DNA of 64,000 bases from positions 62,001 through 126,000 of the forward strand of contig NZ_JAHXNL010000007.1 of assembly GCF_023148685.1 (NCBI RefSeq), in the 5' to 3' direction. Position numbers and translations under genes: made by a program. The notes under the pieces were generated by a model that did not search any database, was not told the origin of the DNA, and saw only the letters and a list, made by a program, of their open reading frames with translations. The DNA is from Georgenia sp. EYE_87. GTDB lineage: Bacteria > Actinomycetota > Actinomycetes > Actinomycetales > Actinomycetaceae. The first letter of the stretch is position 1. Each line of letters starts with the position of its first letter. Of the stretch, positions 43,965 through 51,772 are shown piece after piece.

Positions 43965-44519
43965 ATGACCGAGGCCACCACCACCGAACTGTCCCCGTGG
44001 CCGAAGAAGGCCCGCGGACCCCGGCACCTCGTGGTCATGGGAGTCTCCGGCGGCGGCAAGTCGACCATCGCGATGATGCTGGCCGGAAAGCTCGGGTACA
44101 TCTTCGCCGAGGGCGACGAGTTCCACAGCGAGGCCAACCGCGACAAGATGCGCTCCGGCACGCCCCTGAACGACGACGACCGCGCCCCGTGGCTGCAGTC
44201 CATCCAGGAGTGGATGACCGCCGAGGCCCGTGTGGGCCACTCCACCGTGGTCACCTGCTCCGCCCTGCGGCGCAAGTACCGCGACGTGCTCCGCGGCGCC
44301 GAGGGCAGCACGATCTTCGTCCACATGGCCCCGCCGGTGGACCTCACGCTTGAGCGTATGGAGGCGCGGCAGGGCCACTACATGCCGCCCAGCCTCCTGA
44401 CCTCCCAGATCGACACGCTCGAGGAGCTCGAGCCCGACGAGGACGGCTTCAAGGTCTTCAACGTCGGCACGCCCACGCAGGTCCTCGGCGAGGTCCTCGA
44501 GCACCTCAAGGACCGCTGA
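43965..44519 (+). CDS. gntK: Gluconokinase
   Basis: A 184-residue GntK-type kinase that phosphorylates gluconate to 6-phosphogluconate. Walker A is MGVSGGGKST, followed by FAEGDEFHSEANRDKMRSG, TPLNDDDRAPWLQSI and VVTCSALRRKYRD, all diagnostic of gluconokinase. GGGAG precedes the ATG at 43965. It gives entry into the pentose phosphate pathway. No gluconate transporter is adjacent. Confidence 0.92.
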   Translation: MTEATTTELSPWPKKARGPRHLVVMGVSGGGKSTIAMMLAGKLGYIFAEGDEFHSEANRDKMRSGTPLNDDDRAPWLQSIQEWMTAEARVGHSTVVTCSALRRKYRDVLRGAEGSTIFVHMAPPVDLTLERMEARQGHYMPPSLLTSQIDTLEELEPDEDGFKVFNVGTPTQVLGEVLEHLKDR

Positions 44520-44581
44520 CCTCCGTTCCCGTCCGCTGACCGCGGGTTCCGGCTGCGGCGGCCATCGGTGATGATGGCTGC

Positions 44582-45250
44582 ATGCGACTGATCCTCGTGC
44601 GCCACGGCCAGACCAGCTCCAACGTCGGCGGACTGCTCGACACCGCCGAGCCCGGAGCCGACCTCACCGACCTCGGCCGAGAGCAGGCCGCAGCCCTGCC
44701 CGCGGCGCTGGACGGCGAACCGATCGACCTGATCGTCGCGTCCACCCTGGTGCGCACCCAGCAGACCGCCTTCCCCCTCGCCACCGCGACCGGGCTGGAG
44801 ACGCTCGTGCGACCGGGCGTGCGCGAGATTCGGGCCGGCGACCTGGAGATGCGCGGCGACCTGCCGTCCGTCCGGACGTACCTCGGGACCATCTTCGAGT
44901 GGAGCGCGGGCAACCTGGACGTGCGGGTGCCCGGCGGCGAGAGCGGGACGGAGTTCTTCGCCCGCTACGACGAGGTGGTCGCGGAGGTCGCCGCCACCGG
45001 CGTGAGCACCGCGGTGGTCGTCAGCCACGGGGCGGCGATCCGCTCGTGGGTCGCCGCCCGCACGGACAACGTCAGCATCGAGCACGCCGCGACGAACCCT
45101 GTGACGAACACGGGCGCCGTCGTCGTCGAGGGCAGCCCGGCCGAGGGTTGGACCACGCTGACGTGGGAGGGGCACGCCCTCGGCGGGCCCGCCGTCGAGG
45201 AGCTGGCGGCCGACGGCGCAGCCGCCGACACCGTCGACGTGCAGGGCTGA
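44582..45250 (+). CDS. Histidine phosphatase family protein
   Basis: A 222-residue phosphatase: LILVRHGQTSSN at the N-terminus, the Arg in STLVRTQQTAF, Glu in IRAGDLEMRGD, and VVSHGAAIRSW. This belongs to the broad-specificity branch rather than the mutase branch. GATGAT lies 6 bases before the ATG with no ribosome site. Substrate unknown. Confidence 0.88.
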   Translation: MRLILVRHGQTSSNVGGLLDTAEPGADLTDLGREQAAALPAALDGEPIDLIVASTLVRTQQTAFPLATATGLETLVRPGVREIRAGDLEMRGDLPSVRTYLGTIFEWSAGNLDVRVPGGESGTEFFARYDEVVAEVAATGVSTAVVVSHGAAIRSWVAARTDNVSIEHAATNPVTNTGAVVVEGSPAEGWTTLTWEGHALGGPAVEELAADGAAADTVDVQG

Positions 45251-45387
45251 GACGCCCTCGTGACGGCTGCGTGACGTCGCCGTCCCGGCCTTGGCGTACG
45301 TACTTGTGCGTATGGTCGGCGCCGCCCGGACTCACGAGACTCCGTGTGAGGCCGCCACCGGGGCGGCACGCCACCAAGGAGGACCCC

Positions 45388-45864
45388 GTGACCGGGACTC
45401 GTCACCGCAATGTGTGGGGCCGCAGGGCGGGCGCCGTCGCCGCCACCGTCGCCGCGCTCGGCATCGCGACAGCGACCACCGCCTCGGCGCACCACTGCTA
45501 CAAGATCGACTGGAACGACAGCGCGCGCGAGCAGCTCGCCAAGAACCGCACCGCCTGGATGCCGCTCTCGGACCTGGGCGCGATGATCATCGGTGCCCCC
45601 GTCGATCAGGGCGGCTACGGACGGCCGGACTGCGCGGCGTCGGCGGACACCGCCGTCGCGGCCTGGATGACCCAGACCGGCGCGACGCAGGAGCCGCTCA
45701 TCCACTCGAAGGCCACCGTCGGGTCGGGCGCGGCGTACCAGGGCAAGGCCCCCAAGGGCTTCGCCTACCTCGGCGAGGAGGACTTCATGGTGCTCGTGAT
45801 GGCGATCGAGGCCGACCTCGCGGAGACCTGCGACGGCTTCCAGCCGCTCGATCCGCCGGCCTAG
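45388..45864 (+). CDS. Secreted protein of unknown function
   Basis: A 158-residue protein with a clear Sec signal peptide: basic WGRRAG, a hydrophobic AVAATVAALGIATA core and a TASA cleavage site before HHCYK. The mature protein has three cysteines (HHCYK, PDCAAS, ETCDGF), giving at most one disulfide and one free thiol. No family recognised. The GTG at 45388 follows AAGGAGGA. A possible promoter -10, TATGGT, is at 45311-45316. A strong hairpin follows downstream. Confidence 0.65.
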   Translation: MTGTRHRNVWGRRAGAVAATVAALGIATATTASAHHCYKIDWNDSAREQLAKNRTAWMPLSDLGAMIIGAPVDQGGYGRPDCAASADTAVAAWMTQTGATQEPLIHSKATVGSGAAYQGKAPKGFAYLGEEDFMVLVMAIEADLAETCDGFQPLDPPA

Positions 45865-45885
45865 GCCGGTCGGGCTCTGAGGGAT

Positions 45886-45978
45886 CCCGCCCAACCTAAC
45901 CCCCCAACAGGCGGGTCCCGAGAAGCCCGGACGGGCGGCCCCCCGCGCGCCAGATCCGCGCGCGGGAGGCCGTCCGTC
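45886..45978. terminator. Two GC-rich hairpins after the secreted-protein gene
   Basis: First, CCCGCC pairs with GGCGGG across about 18 bases (45886-45917). Second, a long stem (around CCCCGCGCG and CGCGCGCGGG, 45929-45975) is followed by TCTCTGTGTCTT. The second is the likely terminator; its position between convergent genes suits bidirectional use. Confidence 0.6.
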
Positions 45979-46033
45979 TCTGTGTCTTGCGCGGGTGGCT
46001 GCCCGTCTCTGTGTCTTGCGCGGGTGGCTGCCC
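45976..46033. repeat. 29-bp tandem duplication
   Basis: 45976-46004 and 46005-46033 are identical 29-bp units (GTCTCTGTGTCTTGCG...). A decayed third copy may extend to about 46070. It lies between convergent genes. Confidence 0.85.
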
Positions 46034-46070
46034 TCCTCGCGGGTTGCCGCCGTCTCTCGGGTCTCGCGTG

Positions 46071-47012
46071 TCAGGGGGCGACGACGTTGCGCAGCTGCCC
46101 GCCCGCTCGCAGGGCGGCGAGGTTCTCCCCGACGAGCTCGTCCGCCCCGACCGGCCGCCCGCCCGCGGCGTGCGGCGTGATCAGCAGGTTGGGCACGTCC
46201 CACAGGGCGGAGTCCGCGGGCAGCGGCTCGACCGCGGTCACGTCGACGGCGGCGCCGGCGATCTTTCCCGACGTCAGCGCGTCGGCGAGGGCGTCCTCGT
46301 CGACAGTCGACCCGCGGCCCACGTTGACGACGAACGCGTGCGCCGGGAGCGCGGCCAGCCGGTCCGCGTCGAGGGCGCGCTCCGTCTGCGGCGTGGCGGG
46401 GAGGATCATGATCAGCACGTCGGTGCGGGCCAGCTCGGCGTCCAGGTCCTTCTCGGCGACGACGTCGAACCCGTCGCGCCGGCCGGCCGTGCGCGCCACC
46501 CCGCGCACCTCGGCGCCGAGGCCGCGCAGCAGCGGGGCCAGGGTGCGTCCGATGTTGCCGAAGCCCCACACGAGCACCCGGGCGCCGATGAGCGAGGTGA
46601 CCGCGCCGTCCGGCCGCAGCGGCTGGAGGCCGCCGATCTCGTCGGCCCACCGGTGCTCGGCCTGCGCCGCAGCGGCCTGCGGCAGCCGCCGGAGGAGGGC
46701 GAGGGTCAGCGCCAGGGCGTGCTCGGTCACCGTGGCGTCGTGGAGGCCGACGCCGGAGGTGACGACCACCCCGGGCGGGAAGCCCGCCGCCAGCACCGCG
46801 TCCGGGCCCGCGGCCAACGTCTGCACCCAGCGCAGGTTCGGCATCCGGCCGGCGACGGCCGCGAGGTGCTCGGGCCGGTTGCCCCACACGACCAGCGCCT
46901 CGGCGTCGAGGTGCTCCTCGGGCACCGGGGCGGCCGCGTCGTAGACGACGGCGGAGACGTCGTCGGGCAGCGACGGCGCGAGCGGGACGGAGCTGGGCAG
47001 CAGGATCTTCAT
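46071..47012 (-). CDS. D-isomer-specific 2-hydroxyacid dehydrogenase
   Basis: A 313-residue NAD(P)-dependent dehydrogenase. NAD motif GARVLVWGFGNIGRTLAPLLRG, catalytic Arg in VVNVGRGSTVDEDAL, Glu in TAVEPLPADSALW and His in LITPHAAGG. It resembles the hydroxypyruvate/glyoxylate reductase-like group. ATG at 47012 follows GAGGAGAAC. The substrate is unknown. Confidence 0.9.
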   Translation of the reverse strand: MKILLPSSVPLAPSLPDDVSAVVYDAAAPVPEEHLDAEALVVWGNRPEHLAAVAGRMPNLRWVQTLAAGPDAVLAAGFPPGVVVTSGVGLHDATVTEHALALTLALLRRLPQAAAAQAEHRWADEIGGLQPLRPDGAVTSLIGARVLVWGFGNIGRTLAPLLRGLGAEVRGVARTAGRRDGFDVVAEKDLDAELARTDVLIMILPATPQTERALDADRLAALPAHAFVVNVGRGSTVDEDALADALTSGKIAGAAVDVTAVEPLPADSALWDVPNLLITPHAAGGRPVGADELVGENLAALRAGGQLRNVVAP

Positions 47013-47093
47013 GGTTCTCCTCGGGGGTCGGCCCTTGGGAGCCTAACCGGCGGACCGGGTGCGGGGCCGCGCCGGTCCGTCGCTCCCGCGCAG

Positions 47094-47156
47094 GCGCGCG
47101 AGGACGTCCGTCCCGTGCGCGCGAGGCCGTCCGTCCCCTGCGGGCGCGCGAGGCGG
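47094..47156. repeat. Degenerate 23-27 bp direct repeats
   Basis: GCGCGCGAGG followed by a CGTCCGTCCC motif recurs at 47094 and 47117, with a shorter copy at 47144. They lie between a dehydrogenase gene start and the LuxR regulator's end. Confidence 0.65.
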
Positions 47157-47167
47157 CGACGGGGCGG

Positions 47168-48022
47168 CTACCCTCCGGCCGCCCGCCCAGCAGACTGACC
47201 CGCGACGGCCGGCGTCCCGGCCTTCCCGGTCCCGCGGGCGGGGCCGAGGGTCACCGTCGGACCGACCGGCAGCAGGCCGGCCCGCTGCGCCTCCAGGACC
47301 GCCGAGAGTCGGTCCACGGCGCCGAGCTTGCGGTAGAGGTTCTCCTGGTGCTTGTGCACGGTGCGGGGCGAGATCGCCAGCCGCGCCGCGATGCCCTCCG
47401 CGGTGCTGCCGCCGGCGATGCCGTGCAGGACCAGGCGCTCCCGCGGGGTGAGCGCGGGCGCCGTGGTCACCGTGCGGGCCGTCGCCTCGACCCGCGCCAG
47501 CAGGGTGATGTGGCGGTCCAGGCCCCCGAGCATCGGCTGGAGCAGCCGGGCCGCCTCGCGCGCCTCGGGGCCGATCGGGTGGTCCGCGACGAGGGCGAAC
47601 ACCTCGCCGGGTCCACCAGGCATGGGTACGGCGAGCTGGTGGACGGTGAGGCCCAGGGCCTCGATCAGCTCGCGGGTGGCGCCCGAGAGCGGGCGGCCGG
47701 CGTCGACGGCGTCGGTGAGCGTCACCGGGACGGTCGGCCGGTCGTGGACGAGGTGGGCGACGAGCGGGTGCTCCTCGACCCGGGCGAGGGCCTCGGGCCA
47801 GGAACGCAGCGTGCCGGCGACGCCGGGTCGCGCGAGGGCGTCGGGCCCGTATCGGGCGACCGGGGTGCCGGTCGGGCCGGACAGGGTGCGGACGACGAAG
47901 AACGCGTCGAACTCCTCCGACAGCGCCCGCACGAGCCGGGCGTGCGCGGAGCGCGCGTCGGGTGCGGCGAGGACGTCCGCGCTGACGTCCATCCAGCGAA
48001 GCGCGCGGCTGCTCGCGCCCAT
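47168..48022 (-). CDS. LuxR-family transcriptional regulator
   Basis: A 284-residue regulator. The N-terminal 180 residues look like a GAF-type sensory domain without recognisable ligand residues; the C-terminal GerE/LuxR helix-turn-helix is clear (LTPRERLVLHGIAGGSTAEGIA, ISPRTVHKHQENLYRKLG). No receiver domain, so it is not a classic response regulator. Position 48022 is an ATG. A 30-residue Gly/Ala-rich tail follows the HTH. Target genes unknown. Confidence 0.85.
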   Translation of the reverse strand: MGASSRALRWMDVSADVLAAPDARSAHARLVRALSEEFDAFFVVRTLSGPTGTPVARYGPDALARPGVAGTLRSWPEALARVEEHPLVAHLVHDRPTVPVTLTDAVDAGRPLSGATRELIEALGLTVHQLAVPMPGGPGEVFALVADHPIGPEAREAARLLQPMLGGLDRHITLLARVEATARTVTTAPALTPRERLVLHGIAGGSTAEGIAARLAISPRTVHKHQENLYRKLGAVDRLSAVLEAQRAGLLPVGPTVTLGPARGTGKAGTPAVAGQSAGRAAGG

Positions 48023-48085
48023 CCTGCCTCCCAGGCCCCTTCAGGAGGCTCAGGCTAGCGACGGCCGGTCCGGTTTGGGACGGTT

Positions 48086-48724
48086 TCAGCCCTGGTCGCG
48101 CCACCGGCGGACCGCCAGGGCCACGACGGCGCCGGCCACCCCGGCGGCCACCAGGATCACGAGCCAGGCCGGCACGCCGGAGAGCATCCCGCCCTGGTCG
48201 GCGTCCGCTCCCGAGTCCCCGGTCGCCGTCTCGTCCGCGGCGGTCGCGTCGTCGGGAGTCGTGAGCTGGTCCGGCGTCGTCAGCTGGTCCGGCGAGGGTG
48301 CGTCCGCCGACGTCGGGGCGGCCGGCTCCGCCGTCGTCGGTCCCGCCGGCTGGGCCACCGAGAAGGCGAGCTCGCCGCCGATCCGGTGGCCGTCGGAGGA
48401 GACCACGGACCACGTCACCGCGTACTGCCCGCCGCCGAGCTCGGGGAGCGCGAGGGTAGCGGTGCTGCCGTCGACCTGCGGCGACCCCTCGGCCACGGTC
48501 GCGCCGGCGGCGTCGGTGACGACGACGGCCTGGGCGCTGTCGAGCAGCTCGTTGTTGAAGGTCAGGACCAGCTCGTCCGGGGCGGCCTCCAGCTGTGCGC
48601 CGTCCGCCGGCTCCGAACTGGTGAGGGCGTCGTGCGCGTGCGCGGGGGTGGCGAGCGCCGCGACGGCCATCAGGAGGGCGAGCAGGGGGAGCAGGAGGGC
48701 ACGGCGGGCGGCGCGGGTTGACAC
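48086..48724 (-). CDS. CopC-domain copper-binding protein, membrane-anchored
   Basis: A 212-residue secreted protein: signal peptide ending PAHA before HDAL (the N-terminal His is the Cu(II) ligand in CopC), a CopC beta-barrel to about residue 120 with SDGHRIGGELAF carrying the second His, then a low-complexity Thr/Asp/Ala linker and a C-terminal helix (WLVILVAAGVAGAVVALAV) plus RRWRDQ stop-transfer. GTG start with TATGGT 6 bases upstream (leaderless). It fits extracytoplasmic copper handling; the CopA/CsoR locus is 9 kb away. Confidence 0.88.
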   Translation of the reverse strand: MSTRAARRALLLPLLALLMAVAALATPAHAHDALTSSEPADGAQLEAAPDELVLTFNNELLDSAQAVVVTDAAGATVAEGSPQVDGSTATLALPELGGGQYAVTWSVVSSDGHRIGGELAFSVAQPAGPTTAEPAAPTSADAPSPDQLTTPDQLTTPDDATAADETATGDSGADADQGGMLSGVPAWLVILVAAGVAGAVVALAVRRWRDQG

Positions 48725-48730
48725 CGGGCC

Positions 48731-48736
48731 ACCATA
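48731..48736 (-). promoter_or_regulatory. -10-like hexamer of a leaderless start (CopC)
   Basis: TATGGT on the minus strand, 6 bases before the GTG at 48724. Confidence 0.5.
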
Positions 48737-48788
48737 GGCCGCGGCGGCGCGCCGCCGGAAAACCGGTGCCGGGCGGCCAGCCGGCTCG

Positions 48789-50243
48789 CTATCCGGTCCG
48801 GTCGGCCACCTGGAACCCGTCGACGTCGACAACCACCTCGTACGACGTCCCCGGGTGGCGGCTCTCGGCGAGCGCCGCGGCGTCGGTGACCAGGTCGGGC
48901 CAGGTCCGGCCCTGGGTGTCGAGCACCACATGGTCCGGGGCGGGGTTGCCGTCGTTCCCCACCCAGTACACCTGCGCCCGCGGCACGAGGTAGGCCATGA
49001 GGTAGATGTCGGCCTCCACCGTGGTGCCCGGCCCGACCGCCGCCAGCGCGGCGCGCGCGCCCTCAGCCCGGGCCGACGGCCGGTAGGTGGCCGGGTCGGC
49101 CAGCCGGGCGATCGGCGTCTGAAGAGTCATGGCGAGCGTCGTCGCCAGGGCCAGGACGACAGCGGCGCCCGCCCACCGCTCGTGGGACACTCCCCGTCGG
49201 GCGGGCGTGGCGCCGCGGCCCGGTGCGGCGCTGCGGCCGGGTGCCGGGCCGGTGACGGCGTCCAGCAGCGCGGCGGTCGCCACAGGCATGAGCACCGCCG
49301 AGTAGTGCCACTCCCAGCCCCAGTAGTGCTCGACGTTTCCGACGAAGCGCCACGCGAGGGTGGGCACCCACAGCCACACCAGCGGCGAGCGGACGCCGAC
49401 CACGCCGGCGGCGAGGACGAGGAGCAGGAGCGTCACGTACTTCTCGCCGGGGACGAAGGCGCCCAGGAGCGCGCTCAGCAGCCCGGGCTGCTCCTCGGTG
49501 CCCACCCGGTCGTAGTAGTCGTACGTCCCGCGCGGGTTCAGCGCCGGCAGAACGACGACGATCGTCAGCACGAACCACGCCGCGCCCCACACGGCGAGAC
49601 CGGCCCCGTCCCGCGCGGCGCCGCGCCACCACAGCACCAGCCCGAGCGCCGCGACCGTCAGGCCCAGGTCCTCCTTGACGAGAACCAGCGGCGCCGCCCA
49701 GAGCGCGCACGACCACCACCGGCCGCGCAGGAACGCGGCGAGGGACAGCGCGAGCAACGGGACCGCGAGGGCGATCTCGTGGAACTGTGCCGCCACCGCG
49801 CCCTGCAGCCCCCAGCTGAACGCGTACGCCACCCCGAGCGCCGTGCCGCGCCACGGGCCCAGCAGCTCGCGAGCCACGGCCGTGAGCGGGACGGCCGAGA
49901 GGGCGAGGAGCACCGCCTGGACCATCAGCAGCGTGAGCCCGGACGGGAAGAGCCGGTACACCGGGCCGAGCAGCGCGAGGAGAGGATGGAAGTGGTCTCC
50001 GAGGAGGTTGAAGCCTTCCCCCTTGATCGTGACGACCGGGGCCTCGAGGCGGGCGTACGCCTGGGCGAGCTGGGTGAAGATGCCGAGGTCCCAGGACGGC
50101 ACCTCGAGCAGGCGCCACTGCGTCACGGCGAAGGTGACGTAGACGGCGGCGGCGACGGCGGAGACGAGCCAGGGGACCCACCCGGCGCGGGCGGGGCGCA
50201 CCGTGGCGGACCGGCCCCGGACGCGCGCCATCCCCACTCCCAC
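48789..50243 (-). CDS. DUF2079 polytopic membrane protein
   Basis: A 484-residue DUF2079 protein, related in style to GT-C glycosyltransferases. About ten helices; VPSWDLGIFTQLAQAYARLEAPV near the N-terminus carries the conserved Asp (D-x-G-I-F), and HFHPLLALLGPVYRLFPS follows, as in the family. The C-terminal 120 residues are extracytoplasmic (TTVEADIYLMAYLVPRAQVYW). I use the GTG at 50243, preceded by GGAGGAGG; ATG at 50231 is an alternative. Function unknown; a role in glycan assembly is only inferred. Confidence 0.85.
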   Translation of the reverse strand: MGVGMARVRGRSATVRPARAGWVPWLVSAVAAAVYVTFAVTQWRLLEVPSWDLGIFTQLAQAYARLEAPVVTIKGEGFNLLGDHFHPLLALLGPVYRLFPSGLTLLMVQAVLLALSAVPLTAVARELLGPWRGTALGVAYAFSWGLQGAVAAQFHEIALAVPLLALSLAAFLRGRWWSCALWAAPLVLVKEDLGLTVAALGLVLWWRGAARDGAGLAVWGAAWFVLTIVVVLPALNPRGTYDYYDRVGTEEQPGLLSALLGAFVPGEKYVTLLLLVLAAGVVGVRSPLVWLWVPTLAWRFVGNVEHYWGWEWHYSAVLMPVATAALLDAVTGPAPGRSAAPGRGATPARRGVSHERWAGAAVVLALATTLAMTLQTPIARLADPATYRPSARAEGARAALAAVGPGTTVEADIYLMAYLVPRAQVYWVGNDGNPAPDHVVLDTQGRTWPDLVTDAAALAESRHPGTSYEVVVDVDGFQVADRTG

Positions 50244-50361
50244 CGACCGCCTCCTCCGCCGCCGTATCGCCCCTCAGCGTCCGCGCCACAGTAACCCGAG
50301 CCGTCGGCGACGCCCGGGGAACGGCTCCCCGCCACGCTCCGCGTCCCGCGCGTCGGACCGG

Positions 50362-51759
50362 CTACGGGGTCGGCAGCTGCACCCGGGTGCCGGCACCCTC
50401 GTCCGAGGAGTGCACCACGAGCGTGGCGGGCACGGTCCCCGAAGGGACGTCGAAGACGACGACGCCCTCGGCGCTCTCGCCGCCGTCGAGCTCGGCGAAC
50501 CACAGCCGGTTTCCGTCGACCGCCATCGCCGCAGCGGGGTCGGGTGCGTGCTCGCCGCCGGCGGGGTCGAGCAGCCGCTGGTCGATGTCGACGAAGTAGG
50601 CGGGCCCCGGCCGCGTGGCCGTCACGCGCAGGCGCACGACGACGAACTCGCCCTCCGCCGTCGCCGCGGCGGTCGCGCCCGCCAGCTTCTCCAGCCCGGC
50701 GGAGACGCCGAGCACCTCGACGTCGAACGGTCCCTCGGACACCGTCGTGCCCACCGCGACCTCGCCCGGCGGCGGCGTCACGACGGTCGGGGAGGGGAGC
50801 GGGTCGGGCGTCGGCCCGGGCGTCGCGGGCGCGGTGGGGGAGGCGGTCGGGGCCGGGTCCGCGGCGGGCGGGGCGGGGTCGCGTGCGACCAGCATCGCGA
50901 CGACGACGCCGACGGCCACGGTGCCGACGACCACCAGCGCCGCGAGCCACGCGCCCGGTCGTTGCTGGGGGGAGGCGGAGCCGTCGCGGCCCGTGCGGCC
51001 GGTGGGGTCGTCCGGCTGGGAAGGGCCGTCCCTGCGGCCGGTGGCGTCGTCCGGCTGGGGAGGGCCGTCCCTGCGGTCGATGAGGCCGGCGAGGCGGCCA
51101 CCGAGGGTGCTGAGGAAGCCGGCGACGGTGCTCGGCGACGTGTCGCGGTCCGCCTCGCTCGTGGCGCCTGCACCGCCCGCGGTACCACCCGGTACTACGG
51201 TGATGCGCCCAGGGGGGTCCGCGACCTGCGCGGCGTCCGCTGTGTCCGCGATATCCGACCCTGGGGTGCCCGAGCGCCGCGTCTTCCTCCCGGCGGTCTG
51301 CCCCCGAGGGCCGTGCCGACGCCCCGAGCGGCGTCGCCGCCCGGGCCGCCTCAGGTGGGACCGGGTCACGGTTCCCGGCTCGTAGAAGTCCTCGTAGCCG
51401 GTGGCCGGTCCGGGCGCCGTCCCGCGCCCGTCCTCTCCGGCTGTTGGCGCGGCTTCGTCGCCTCCGACCGCTCGCGCAGCTCCGGTGCCCATGGCGCCCC
51501 AGGCGGCTCCGCCGTCGACACCCCGGCCGGCTCCGCCGTCGGCGAGCCAGGATGCGGCGTCCGGTGCGGAGGGTGGTGGCGCGGGGACCTCGCCGTATGG
51601 GTCGGTGACCTGACCGGGCAGCGCCGCCGGGGCGTACGGCTCGGCCGCGGTGGGCTCGGCGTAGGGATCACCGGTGTAGGGGGCGCCGGCGCCAAGGGGC
51701 GCCCCGCTGTCGGGCCGTCCGAACTGCCCGGGGAACCAGGGCGGACTGGGCTCGCTCAC
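50362..51759 (-). CDS. Membrane-anchored DUF4352-like protein with a long disordered cytoplasmic arm
   Basis: A 465-residue protein. The first 265 residues are Pro/Gly/Ala-rich and disordered, with Arg-rich [17 protein letters not shown] and two copies of a DxPxQPDD motif near 225-250. One transmembrane helix (WLAALVVVGTVAVGVVVAML) follows, then a Pro/Thr-rich linker and a C-terminal DUF4352 (immunoglobulin-like) domain containing FVVVRLRVTA and DIDQRLLDPAGG. It is 13 bases upstream of the end of the 901-residue fusion gene in the same direction, probably one operon. Function unknown. Confidence 0.7.
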   Translation of the reverse strand: MSEPSPPWFPGQFGRPDSGAPLGAGAPYTGDPYAEPTAAEPYAPAALPGQVTDPYGEVPAPPPSAPDAASWLADGGAGRGVDGGAAWGAMGTGAARAVGGDEAAPTAGEDGRGTAPGPATGYEDFYEPGTVTRSHLRRPGRRRRSGRRHGPRGQTAGRKTRRSGTPGSDIADTADAAQVADPPGRITVVPGGTAGGAGATSEADRDTSPSTVAGFLSTLGGRLAGLIDRRDGPPQPDDATGRRDGPSQPDDPTGRTGRDGSASPQQRPGAWLAALVVVGTVAVGVVVAMLVARDPAPPAADPAPTASPTAPATPGPTPDPLPSPTVVTPPPGEVAVGTTVSEGPFDVEVLGVSAGLEKLAGATAAATAEGEFVVVRLRVTATRPGPAYFVDIDQRLLDPAGGEHAPDPAAAMAVDGNRLWFAELDGGESAEGVVVFDVPSGTVPATLVVHSSDEGAGTRVQLPTP

Positions 51760-51772
51760 CCGGCCGCCGGGG

